Source: Phycisphaerales bacterium (lineage in GTDB: Bacteria; Planctomycetota; Phycisphaerae; Phycisphaerales; UBA1924). Taken from it: a DNA stretch of 45,518 nt. Below, piece by piece: positions 8,516 to 16,409 of the stretch. The first letter of the stretch is position 1. The number at the start of each line of letters is the position of its first letter. Position numbers and translations under genes: made by a program. The stretch is taken from NCBI GenBank assembly GCA_029260315.1, contig JAJDDM010000004.1, positions 1 through 45,518 on the forward strand, read 5' to 3'. The notes below the pieces were generated by a model that made no database searches, had not been told where the DNA came from, and worked only from the letters and a program-made list of their open reading frames with translations.

Positions 8516-9172
8516 TTAGTTGCGCCGGCGTCTGGTTGCCAGCGGCAGCCCGGTGAGCACGAGCAGGCTCGCCGGCGCGGGGACCACGGTCAGCACCGCG
8601 CCCAAGCCCTCGCCCTGCCCCTGCGGGAAGGACTGGAGGTTGTTGTTGGCGAAGTCGAAGATGTACACGAACTCGTCGCTGGAGCCGAGGGTGTAGTCGT
8701 TGTACAGGCCCTGGCCGATATTGACGAACGCCGGGTCGCTGGCGGTATAGCTGGTGGCGAACCAGATCGTGGCGTTGTCGGGTGCGATGATCCCGCCGGG
8801 GAGGTTGAGCGTGAACTCGTGGATGACGCCGAGTTCGGCGTCGAGCTTGATGAGTTCCTCGGCGTGCAGGGGGGCGTCTTCGCCTATCTCGAAGACGCCG
8901 TCGCCGTCGTCGAGGAGCAGGGCGATATCCAGGTCGAGGGTCTGCGACCCGGGCCCGCCGAAGCCGGCGGAGTAGCCGTAGGTAAAGGTGAGCGCGTCGA
9001 GCTCGCCCCCGCCGACGATCCGGAGATCGTCGATCATGGCGAGGTTCGGGTCGAAGTTGGTGATCGCCTGGAAGGCGCCGACGTTGTCGGTGATGTTATC
9101 GAACACGGTGTCCTGGGCGTGGGCGACACACGCGCCCGCGCCGAGTCCAACGATAAGCAGTCCACATCTCAT
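8516..9172 (-). CDS. PEP-CTERM sorting domain-containing exported protein
   Basis: A 218-residue protein with a signal peptide (MRCGLLIVGLGAGACVAHAQ) and a C-terminal sorting signal: VPAPAS, a hydrophobic stretch LLVLTGLPLA, then TRRRRN. This VPxPxS-hydrophobic-Arg layout is the PEP-CTERM signal recognised by an exosortase, which typically removes it as the protein is exported. The mature part is Gly/Asp-rich and probably beta-sandwich; no enzyme motif is seen. The ATG at 9170-9172 has a GGAGAAAG ribosome-binding site. The gene is divergent from 9285, and the shared upstream region contains repeated half-sites described separately. Confidence 0.8.
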   Translation of the reverse strand: MRCGLLIVGLGAGACVAHAQDTVFDNITDNVGAFQAITNFDPNLAMIDDLRIVGGGELDALTFTYGYSAGFGGPGSQTLDLDIALLLDDGDGVFEIGEDAPLHAEELIKLDAELGVIHEFTLNLPGGIIAPDNATIWFATSYTASDPAFVNIGQGLYNDYTLGSSDEFVYIFDFANNNLQSFPQGQGEGLGAVLTVVPAPASLLVLTGLPLATRRRRN

Positions 9173-9216
9173 GTCTTTCTCCTTTTCCCTGTTGTCCCCA
9201 AGCGGGTATACGCCGA

Positions 9217-9270
9217 TTCTCAGCACAGGTTCCAAAGAATCAAGTCAGTGCTGAGAAAAGTTCTGAGCAC
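9217..9270. promoter_or_regulatory. Possible operator: three TTCTNAGCAC half-sites
   Basis: The divergent intergenic region contains TTCTCAGCAC (9217-9226), its exact inverse GTGCTGAGAA (9248-9257), and TTCTGAGCAC (9261-9270). A perfect 10-base inverted repeat plus a third near-identical half-site between two diverging genes looks like a regulator-binding region. A transcribed hairpin is the alternative. The binding protein is unknown. Confidence 0.35.
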
Positions 9271-9284
9271 AACGCATCCGACAG

Positions 9285-10613
9285 ATGGATCTTTGCGGAT
9301 ACAGTGGCATCGTGGCGCAGAAGATCAAAGAACGTCCAAATAGTTTGGAATCTGATCGGGTTACGGGCACAGCGGTCGCCGAGGCCGATGTGGAGCGGGC
9401 CGATCGGGTTGCTCGCAGGTTGCACGCCGAGCTTCGCGGGCTGATCGCGCATCTGGCGCCCGAGGACCGCGGGGCCAGTGCGATGTCGCGGGCGTTGGGT
9501 GTGGAGCGGACGACGTGTCAGCGGGTCGGGTCGGCGGTCGCGGGCGCGTACCCCGGGTGCAAGCTGCTCGGGGCGTTGCCGGGCGTGCGCGGGCTCTCGC
9601 AGTTCGTCGAGGGGATGCGCGATGCGGGCGTCGAGGCGAGCGCGGCGGATTCGGCAGAGGCCGCCGTCGAGTCGTTTCAGAGGCTCATCCGCGATCTCGG
9701 TGGCAGCCAGACCCGACTGGTCAAACGCCTGGCGTCGGTCGGCGTCGTCCAGTCCAAGAACGAGACCATCGAGAGCGAGGAGGGAGAATCCGCTGTCCGA
9801 CGCCGGCTGTTCGAGAGCGGGCGTCAACTCTGCGGGCAGCACTCTGAGGTCAGCCTCGCGACGTTCGTCTTTCGTCCGACGCCGGGGCGTGAGGATCGGA
9901 TTGATATGGCTCAACTGCGGGGGTTTCTGGGCCATCGGATGTCGCCGCAGGCGATGCCGTTCAGCGTGCAGTGGTGGGTCGCGCCGGAGGAGGCGGCCCG
10001 CGAGCCGATGGATGAGCGGTATCACACGTTGGATCGCGATCCGATCCAGGGTCGGAGCCAGGGCGTGCTGCTGGAGGAGTTCAGCTCCAGCCCGCTGCCG
10101 ACGATCACCTCGCGCGGCCCGAGCGATCAGCGGGTCGTGCTGATCGACCCCAGCAGCAACGGCGACCCGTTCGATGTCGTCACCGCGAATCTGGTCGAGG
10201 GCGCCCAGACGCACCCGGCCCATGACAGCCCGCCGATGCATGAAGTCTGGGTGCTCGGGCGGTTCCCGGCCAAGGTGCTGCTGTTCGACGTGCTGCTGCA
10301 CCGCTCGATGGCTCGGGCGTGCATCCCCGGGGTGGGGCGGTATGTGATCTCGCCCTCGCTGAATGAGTCGATGGACCGGCGCTGGCTGGATCGGTTCCCC
10401 GGCGGGCCCCGCCTGCAACTCGTCGACGCGGGCCTCGAGCGGGCGGAGAACCCGTGCTATCCGCGCTATGAGGAGCTTCTTGCGCACCTTTTCGGCAGGC
10501 TCGGCTGGTCGGCGTCGGAGTTCGTCGGGTATCGCTGCGAGGTCGAGTACCCGCAGTGGGGGGCGGGGTACTGCATGTCGTTCGACTACGCCCGCGAGGG
10601 CGACGACGCCTGA
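9285..10613 (+). CDS. Conserved hypothetical protein, unknown function
   Basis: A 442-residue cytoplasmic-looking protein with no signal peptide or membrane segment. The first 150 residues are helical and include 'AMSRALGVERTTCQRVGSAVAG', which reads like a helix-turn-helix or DNA-binding helix pair. The remaining 290 residues contain motifs such as WWVAPEEAAREPMDERYHTL, HDSPPMHEVWVLGRFPAKVLLFDV and GRYVISPSLNESMD, which I do not recognise from any named family. The start is ATG 9285, or GTG 9312, which would remove nine residues; neither has a strong ribosome-binding site. The possible operator region lies directly upstream, consistent with a regulated or self-regulating gene. Function is not assigned. 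Confidence 0.6.
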   Translation: MDLCGYSGIVAQKIKERPNSLESDRVTGTAVAEADVERADRVARRLHAELRGLIAHLAPEDRGASAMSRALGVERTTCQRVGSAVAGAYPGCKLLGALPGVRGLSQFVEGMRDAGVEASAADSAEAAVESFQRLIRDLGGSQTRLVKRLASVGVVQSKNETIESEEGESAVRRRLFESGRQLCGQHSEVSLATFVFRPTPGREDRIDMAQLRGFLGHRMSPQAMPFSVQWWVAPEEAAREPMDERYHTLDRDPIQGRSQGVLLEEFSSSPLPTITSRGPSDQRVVLIDPSSNGDPFDVVTANLVEGAQTHPAHDSPPMHEVWVLGRFPAKVLLFDVLLHRSMARACIPGVGRYVISPSLNESMDRRWLDRFPGGPRLQLVDAGLERAENPCYPRYEELLAHLFGRLGWSASEFVGYRCEVEYPQWGAGYCMSFDYAREGDDA

Positions 10614-10906
10614 CTGACTTTCGCGACCACCAGTGATGGGGGCGAGCCGCGCGATCGGCACGACAGGTTGTCCACGCGCGCGGTGAAACGCGTCCAGCAG
10701 AAAAGCGGTGCATCGTCGAGCAGCTCGATCACGGGCGTGGCGCCGACGCGCGCGGATGCGAGAGCTGGTACACTGTCGGCATCTCGGCTGCGGCTCCAAC
10801 GGCGCAAGGATCGCGTCGGTTGTTGGAGCGATCCGAGATGGCGTGCCGATGGCACGCGCAGGCAGACGCCGCGCAGGACGCGCCGGCGAGCGGGTGCAGG
10901 GGACGC
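10614..10906. other. Intergenic region upstream of the amidase gene
   Basis: Open frames here are GC-driven and carry no recognisable protein. A TACACT hexamer at about 10766 could be a -10 element for the downstream amidase/kinase cluster, but no matching -35 element stands out. Nothing else is seen. Confidence 0.25.
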
Positions 10907-11587
10907 ATGGCCAATCGACGAGGATCTCGCGGCGCTCATTCTCGGCGCCAATCGCAGCGCGCCACGCGGCGCTCGCGGCGGGTCTGGCTCGTCCTCCTGG
11001 TCGCCATGAGCTTCGGAGCGGGCGTGCTGGTGCTGCTGGGACCGTCCGACGCCGGCACCCATCAGATCGGCATCCCGACGCTCCCGCTGGCGGACGTGGG
11101 TCCGATCGAATCGCTCGAGGGCCTGATGGCGGTCGAGACCGATCGGGATCGCTGGAAGGCGATCGTGATCCACCACAGCGCCAGCCCGTATGAGACCATC
11201 GAGACGCTGGGCCGCAAGCACCGCGAGATGGGCCTGGTCGGGATCGGGCACCACTTCGTGATCGGGCGGGGTGAGGGGCTGGGCGACGGCGAGATCCGCT
11301 CCACCTTCCGCTGGATCGACCAGTTGCCGGGGGCGCACGCGGGGGGCTCTGCCGGGGCGTGGTACGACCGGCACGCGCTGTCGATCTGCCTTGTTGGCAA
11401 CGGGGATCGGCGTGCGTTCACCGATCGCCAGATGGAGCGCCTGTGCCAGCTCGTGAACACGCTGATGAGTGAGTTGGATCTCGATCCCTCGAGTGTGGTG
11501 CTGCACTCGACGATCGCGGCGACCACGGATCCGGGGTGGAACTTTCCCGAGGCGTGGTTCCGCGAGCAGCTCGCGCCGGGCGGATAA
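10907..11587 (+). CDS. Membrane-anchored N-acetylmuramoyl-L-alanine amidase (Amidase_2 family)
   Basis: Predicted to cleave the bond between N-acetylmuramic acid and the stem peptide of peptidoglycan. The protein has 226 residues: an Arg-rich cytoplasmic start, one membrane anchor (about residues 26-46, VWLVLLVAMSFGAGVLVLLG), then an Amidase_2/PGRP-like domain. Zinc-ligand candidates are in place: the first His of AIVIHHSAS, the His of VVLHSTIA, and the Asp of TDPGWNFP. The DPG..FP ending is typical of AmiD/AmpD-type enzymes. ATG at 10907 was chosen because the Arg-rich plus transmembrane start is a sensible anchor. A cell-wall enzyme is notable in a phylum once thought to lack peptidoglycan, and agrees with murG and ftsW at 31089-33751. 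Confidence 0.85.
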   Translation: MANRRGSRGAHSRRQSQRATRRSRRVWLVLLVAMSFGAGVLVLLGPSDAGTHQIGIPTLPLADVGPIESLEGLMAVETDRDRWKAIVIHHSASPYETIETLGRKHREMGLVGIGHHFVIGRGEGLGDGEIRSTFRWIDQLPGAHAGGSAGAWYDRHALSICLVGNGDRRAFTDRQMERLCQLVNTLMSELDLDPSSVVLHSTIAATTDPGWNFPEAWFREQLAPGG

Positions 11588-11741
11588 TCGCGCCGAAGGC
11601 GATCCCACGGTTCATTTGCGGACGTTGCGAGCCGATCCTCGCTCGATGGAGCGACGAATCGGCGGTCGGATGGTGGTCGGGGTGTGTTCCCGGCTCGCTG
11701 GGGGACATACGCTTGGCCATCAGACTCTGAGCGAGGACCAT

Positions 11742-12626
11742 GTGGATCTGAAGAAGGGCGATACTGTCGACGGATTTCGGATCCTCGCCGAGCTCGGGCG
11801 TGGGGCGGCGTCCATCATCTACCTGGTCCAGGACCAGAAGTCCAAGGAAGTCTGGGCGCTCAAGCGGGTCCGCAAGCACCAGCCGAAGGACCAGCGATTC
11901 CTTGACCAGGCCGAGGCCGAGTACCGCGTCGCCCAGTCGCTGGACCACCCCTGCATCCGGCGGATCACGCGGATGATCAAAAAGGGGAGTTTTTTATCCA
12001 CAAAGGACCTGTTTCTGGTGATGGAACTGGTGGATGGGGTGAGCCTTGAGCGGATGCCGCCCAAGACGTTCGAGCACGCTTCGGTGATCTTCGAGAAAGT
12101 CGCGGGCGCCCTGGCGCACATGCACGATCGCGGGTGGGTGCACGCGGACATGAAGCCGAACAACATCATGTCCGACGCCGAGGGCGAGGATGTGAAGGTG
12201 ATTGATCTTGGGCAGAGCTGCAAGATCGGGACGATCAAGCCGCGGATCCAGGGGACGCCGGACTACATCGCGCCCGAGCAGGTGCATCGGCGGGAGATCA
12301 CGCCGCTGACCGACATTTACAACCTCGGCGCGAGCCTCTATTGGGTGACGACGCACCACCACATCCCGACGGCGCTGGCGGGCGACGACAAGCTGATGGG
12401 GTCGATCGACGATGCGCTCATCGAGAAGCCGACGCCGGCGATCGAGCTGAACCCGAAGATCCCGGCGAAGCTGAGCGAGCTGATCATGCAATGCGTGGAG
12501 GTGCGGCCGGAGGATCGCCCGCCGGACATGCGGTTCGTCGGCGAGCGTCTGAATCTCGTGCTCGGAATTCTGCGTGCGCAGCGGAGCGGGTCGGAGACGA
12601 CCAGCGACGAGACGATCGACGCCTGA
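11742..12626 (+). CDS. Hanks-type serine/threonine protein kinase
   Basis: A 294-residue kinase consisting of little more than the catalytic domain, with no membrane helix or extracellular sensor. Motifs in order: glycine loop LGRGAAS (about 19-24), Lys of WALKRV (K41), catalytic loop VHADMKPNN (D136), metal-binding VIDLGQS (D155), GTPDYIAPEQ, and DIYNLGASLY. The usual HRD is HAD and DFG is DLG, so it belongs to the non-RD class, generally not switched on through activation-loop phosphorylation. GTG at 11742 was chosen: it follows a GAGGA and the kinase fold begins immediately after, while upstream residues are not kinase-like. It is 35 bases from the phosphoesterase gene, so a kinase/phosphoesterase pair is possible. 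Substrates are unknown. Confidence 0.85.
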   Translation: MDLKKGDTVDGFRILAELGRGAASIIYLVQDQKSKEVWALKRVRKHQPKDQRFLDQAEAEYRVAQSLDHPCIRRITRMIKKGSFLSTKDLFLVMELVDGVSLERMPPKTFEHASVIFEKVAGALAHMHDRGWVHADMKPNNIMSDAEGEDVKVIDLGQSCKIGTIKPRIQGTPDYIAPEQVHRREITPLTDIYNLGASLYWVTTHHHIPTALAGDDKLMGSIDDALIEKPTPAIELNPKIPAKLSELIMQCVEVRPEDRPPDMRFVGERLNLVLGILRAQRSGSETTSDETIDA

Positions 12627-12661
12627 ATCGACGCCCCGGTGGCGCAGGATGCGGGGGCTCG

Positions 12662-13546
12662 GTGGGTTCCATTGATCTTCAGAGCTGCGACGCGGTGTGC
12701 GAGGCGCTGGCCATCGGGGCGCGGGCGAACCGCGAGGCGTCGTGCCGCCAGGGCTCGATCGATCTCATCGAGGCGCCCGGGCGGCTGATCGCGACGGGCG
12801 ATCTGCACGACAACCCGGACCATTTCCAGCGGGTCGTCGAGCTGGCGGGACTGGAAGAGGGCGCCAAGGGCGAGCCCGCGCACCTGACGCTGCACGAGTT
12901 GATCCACGCCGAGCGCTTGATCAATGATCTGGACTTCAGCTATCGCGTGCTCGTGCGGGTGGCGATGCTGAAGGCCAGTCATCCCGAGCATGTGCATGTG
13001 CTGCTGGCGAATCACGAGCTGGCGCAGGTGCTCGGGTCGGGGATCGTCAAGGACGGCGTGCTGGTGGTCGACGCGTTCAACGAGGGCGTGGATTATGTCT
13101 TCGGCGCCGACGCCGAGCGCGTGAACGAGGCGATCGGCGATTTCATCCGGTCGATGCCGCTGGCGCTGCGCTGCGAGACGCCGAAGGGCGACATTTTGTG
13201 CAGCCACTCGCTGCCCGGGCCTGCGATGATGCGCCGGTTCGACACGACGATTTTGGATCGTGATCTGGTCGGCGAGGATTACGAGCCGCGGAGCGGGTCG
13301 GCCCAGCTCATGGTCTGGGGTCGGGATTACGACGCCGAGCTTCTCGAGGACCTGGTCGAGGCCTGGGGCGTGAACACGTTCATTCTCGGGCACGAGCATG
13401 TGGAGAACGGGGCGATGCTGGTCGAGCCGAACGCGATCGTTTTGAATAGCGACCATGAGCGCGGGGTTTGCCTGCCGATCGACTTGGACGATCCGGGGAC
13501 GCCCAGGCAGATGCTCGGTCGGGTGGTTCGGCTGGCGGGGCCCTGA
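12662..13546 (+). CDS. Metallophosphoesterase, divergent PPP-like
   Basis: A 294-residue protein with most calcineurin-like phosphoesterase metal motifs: ATGDLHDN (usual GDxHG, about 45-51), LLANHELAQ (usual GNHE), CSHSLPG (single His) and LGHEHVENGA (GHxH). The usual second motif GDxVDRG cannot be found; the region between the first two motifs is instead a long helical insertion. Either the second metal site is built differently or catalysis is altered. No ATG is available near the start, and the GTG at 12662 directly precedes the conserved region. The preceding gene is a protein kinase ending 35 bases upstream. A protein-phosphatase role opposing that kinase is attractive but unproven. Confidence 0.75.
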   Translation: MGSIDLQSCDAVCEALAIGARANREASCRQGSIDLIEAPGRLIATGDLHDNPDHFQRVVELAGLEEGAKGEPAHLTLHELIHAERLINDLDFSYRVLVRVAMLKASHPEHVHVLLANHELAQVLGSGIVKDGVLVVDAFNEGVDYVFGADAERVNEAIGDFIRSMPLALRCETPKGDILCSHSLPGPAMMRRFDTTILDRDLVGEDYEPRSGSAQLMVWGRDYDAELLEDLVEAWGVNTFILGHEHVENGAMLVEPNAIVLNSDHERGVCLPIDLDDPGTPRQMLGRVVRLAGP

Positions 13547-13733
13547 GCGGGGCGGCGAGAGGGCGCGGGACCGGCTCGGGGGTCTGTGCGGATCGCGCGA
13601 TCTGGCGGCGGGCGGGCGCGAGAAACCCGAGCCCGCCGGCTGGTTCTCTCCAAGGCGGTTATCCACACTCGTTCACGACGCTGTCGGCGGTTGTCCGACG
13701 AACGGACTGTGGTATCCTGTAATGGAGGGTAAT

Positions 13734-14399
13734 ATGCGCAGAATGGGCGTGCTCGTGGTGGCGGGCCTGAGCGCTGCGGCGCTGGGCGATCCGGTCTCGA
13801 TCGACTTCTTCCACGTCGGAGGGGAGTGGGGCGTCTTTGCCGACGACGGCGTCGGTGGGCTCAATATCCCCGACCAGGGCGTGTTCGATCTCTCGCCCGG
13901 ACCGATCTTCGAGTCGTGGACCCAGGTCGACGGGATCGCCGCGGGCGAGTCTTCGATCTCCGGCGAGCTGGTCGTCGAATCGAACAGCGAAGGCGCAGTG
14001 TTCGCGGGCGAGCTTGACCTGCGGGTCAGTGCTTCGGTCGACGGGGATGGCCCGGGCGACAACGAGCTGGCCATCGCCAACCTCGGCCTCACCAGCGTCA
14101 TGCTCGGCACGCAGCTCAGCGATTCGATCATCCTCACCGTTGACCGACGCCCCGTGGTCGAGGTGCTTCAGGGGCTTGGCGTGCTTGGGATAGGCGAGCA
14201 CGAGCTTGCGCCGGGCGAGTATTGGTTCGAGGCCGCGGGGTCGGGGTTGTTCCTCGACGCGACCGCGGCGGCGGATCAGACCGTGACCGACTCGGGCGAG
14301 TTCGGGTGGTCGATGCGGTTCTCGACGGTGCCGAGCGCCCCGGCTTTGGCGGTGTTCGCGGTCGCGGGCGTCACCTGCGCGGGTCGGCGTCGGCGGTAG
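13734..14399 (+). CDS. Exported protein with PEP-CTERM-like tail
   Basis: A 221-residue protein: short signal peptide (MRRMGVLVVAGLSAAALG), then an Asp/Gly-rich, probably beta-sandwich body. The end is VPSAPALAVFAVAGVTCAGRRRR, a PEP-CTERM-like signal with a weak VPSAPA in place of VPEPS, a hydrophobic helix and a basic end. The start ATG 13734 is placed by the GGAGGG five bases upstream. Function is unknown; it has the same general architecture as the protein at 8516. Confidence 0.7.
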   Translation: MRRMGVLVVAGLSAAALGDPVSIDFFHVGGEWGVFADDGVGGLNIPDQGVFDLSPGPIFESWTQVDGIAAGESSISGELVVESNSEGAVFAGELDLRVSASVDGDGPGDNELAIANLGLTSVMLGTQLSDSIILTVDRRPVVEVLQGLGVLGIGEHELAPGEYWFEAAGSGLFLDATAAADQTVTDSGEFGWSMRFSTVPSAPALAVFAVAGVTCAGRRRR

Positions 14400-14486
14400 C
14401 CCTCCGATCGGAGACTTCGCAGGGTTCAGCGGGGGGGATAGGCGACTCGTCACATCCACACGGGCGCGACTCCGTACAGTCCGCCC

Positions 14487-15425
14487 ATGGAATCGCCCGC
14501 CTGCCCTCGTTGCGGATACGACCTCTCGGCGGGGATCGACAAATGGGTCGAGACCTGTCCCGTCGGGGGCGTCTGCCCCGAGTGCGGGCTGGATTATCGC
14601 TGGGGCGATCTGCTGGACCCGCAGCGGAGAGTGCCGGCTTGGTTCTACGAACACGCGCGCGACGCCCGGGTTTCCGCGGCGATCGTGACCGTTGTCCGGA
14701 TCGGGTTGCCCTGGCGATTCTTCGAGGATGTCCGGCTGCACCATCGCGTGCGCGTTGCGCGCCTGGTGTGGCTCATCTTGGCGGTGGCGGTCCTCTCACA
14801 GATCGCCCTGGGCGTCTCGGCGGGGGCGCTCAGCTACGGATCTGAACTCGCGTTTGCGAGGCTGCGGGCGCAGCTCCCGGCGGGCGTGCAGTATCAGCCC
14901 ACGCCGGAGAGCTTCTATCGGCCCGCGCTGACGCCCCAGACGCCGGAGATATGGATCGGGGAGCTCTCACTCGGCTTCGAGGGGGGGCCGTACGCGCCGC
15001 TGCTGGCGATCGCGTGGGCGGCACCGGTGCTGTTGTTCTTCGTGCTCACCGACACGATGCGCATGGCCAAGGTCCGGTTCGTTCATCTTGTGCGGGTCGG
15101 AGCGTACAGCCTCGTGCCGGCGCTGCTGCTGATGCAGATGGAGTTTCTGGTGATGTATGGCGAGGACTACAACGCTTCGGCTGGGTATCTGGCCCGCGGC
15201 GGCCAGAGTTCGGGAATGGCGCGGTTGCCGGTGGACGCGTTCCGGTTCGCGGTGCGAGCGTTCATCGTGGTCTACTTTGCTTGGCTATCGCTGTGGTGGT
15301 ACTTCTCGATCGCTCGGTACATGCGCCTGGCGCGGGCGTGGATGGTCTTTCTGGTCATGCACGGCACGGCGATGTTCGCCGTCGCGGTCGTGTACTTCGC
15401 GTTCACCATCTGGGTCCGCCACTGA
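14487..15425 (+). CDS. Zinc-ribbon multi-pass membrane protein (paralogue 1)
   Basis: A 312-residue planctomycete-type protein of unknown function. An N-terminal zinc ribbon (CPRCGYDLSAG ... CPECGL, residues 6-34) is followed by a WxxFE-type amphipathic segment. It then has about five or six membrane helices (for example LVWLILAVAVLSQIALGVSA, LLAIAWAAPVLLFFVL, FIVVYFAWLSLWWYF). The segment 'RFVHLVRVGAYSL' recurs in the two downstream paralogues as a 'HLvRxgvfsL' motif. First of three tandem paralogues in the same direction. The arrangement suggests gene duplication and perhaps a complex of all three; no biochemical role is known. Confidence 0.75.
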   Translation: MESPACPRCGYDLSAGIDKWVETCPVGGVCPECGLDYRWGDLLDPQRRVPAWFYEHARDARVSAAIVTVVRIGLPWRFFEDVRLHHRVRVARLVWLILAVAVLSQIALGVSAGALSYGSELAFARLRAQLPAGVQYQPTPESFYRPALTPQTPEIWIGELSLGFEGGPYAPLLAIAWAAPVLLFFVLTDTMRMAKVRFVHLVRVGAYSLVPALLLMQMEFLVMYGEDYNASAGYLARGGQSSGMARLPVDAFRFAVRAFIVVYFAWLSLWWYFSIARYMRLARAWMVFLVMHGTAMFAVAVVYFAFTIWVRH

Positions 15426-15440
15426 GGTACGCTTGGAGGC

Positions 15441-16409
15441 ATGAGCGGGCCCGAATCCATCTCGCCGCGATGTCCGCGCTGCGGCTATGACCTCTCGGGG
15501 CACACCGAGTCCTGGGCCTCGGCGTGCGAGATCGAGGGGCGCTGCAGCGAGTGCGGGCTGGCGTTCTGGTGGTCGGACGTGTTCGCGCCGCTGTGGGTCG
15601 GGCCGAGGTGGTCCTTCGAGCACCAGCGCGTCCGGACCTTGGATGAGCACACGGCCCGGCGGGTGCTGCTGCTCCGCCTCGTCCAGACCATGCTCATGGC
15701 GTTCCGCCCGCGCAAGCTCTGGCGCGAGATGATGGTGATCCACAAGTTCAACGCCCGGCGGCTGGGCGGGCTCGCGGCGGCGTCGCTGGCGGTCCTCCAC
15801 GCCCTCTGCGCCATTCTCGTGATCGGCTCCGAGCGGATTTTCGACGGGTGGGCCGAGCCGTCGCGCTGGGTGATCCTGTTTCCGTACGGCGAGATGGTCA
15901 CGATCGATTGCGGGGCCGCGGGAGGCACCGCGTTGCCCCTTTGGGCGCCGCTGTCCTTTGCGGGCGTGTCGCTGTCGATGCCGCTGTCGATGCTCGTCCT
16001 GCGCACGTCGTTCAAGCGGGCGAGGGTGCGACGGGCCCACCTCGTGCGCACGGGGGTGTTGAGCCGCCTATACGGCGATCCCTCCGGCGGAGCGCGCACG
16101 GCCCACCTCGTGCGCGCGGGGGTGTTGAGCCTGCCGCTCATCTCCGCGACCGTCCTCGCGATGCTGGGGCTCGTCGTGCTCGTGGGCTGCTCGAATCTGC
16201 TCGGCACGGGCGTGGTGCAATACATCCAGATGTGGGGCCCGCCGGCGGGATTCCTGGCGATTCTCGTCGGTTACGGGATCTGGTGGCGGGCGTTCCTCGG
16301 AGAGTATGTGCATATGCCCCAGCCCACGCCGACCACGATCGTGCTGATGGTGCTGAGTTGTGTGTTCGTGTTCGTCACGGTCTTCGTGATCTCGGTGTGG
16401 TCGCTGTGA
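15441..16409 (+). CDS. Zinc-ribbon multi-pass membrane protein (paralogue 2)
   Basis: A 322-residue paralogue of its neighbours: zinc ribbon CPRCGYDLSGH ... CSECGL, then several membrane helices (LGGLAAASLAVLHALCAILVIG, LWAPLSFAGVSLSMPLSMLVL, ATVLAMLGLVVLVG, IVLMVLSCVFVFVTVFVISV). The shared 'AHLVRxGVLS' motif occurs twice, 22 residues apart (DNA 16035-16065 and 16101-16131, nearly identical). Between the copies is an RLYGDPSGGA linker absent from the paralogues, a recent internal duplication. It begins 15 bases after paralogue 1. Its TGA overlaps the GTG start of paralogue 3, implying translational coupling. Confidence 0.75.
   Translation: MSGPESISPRCPRCGYDLSGHTESWASACEIEGRCSECGLAFWWSDVFAPLWVGPRWSFEHQRVRTLDEHTARRVLLLRLVQTMLMAFRPRKLWREMMVIHKFNARRLGGLAAASLAVLHALCAILVIGSERIFDGWAEPSRWVILFPYGEMVTIDCGAAGGTALPLWAPLSFAGVSLSMPLSMLVLRTSFKRARVRRAHLVRTGVLSRLYGDPSGGARTAHLVRAGVLSLPLISATVLAMLGLVVLVGCSNLLGTGVVQYIQMWGPPAGFLAILVGYGIWWRAFLGEYVHMPQPTPTTIVLMVLSCVFVFVTVFVISVWSL

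Noticed and set aside
9240..10799. A 519-codon minus-strand frame opposite the unknown 442-residue gene
   Set aside because: Its composition is Arg/Pro/His-rich with no domain, typical of an antisense shadow in high-GC DNA.
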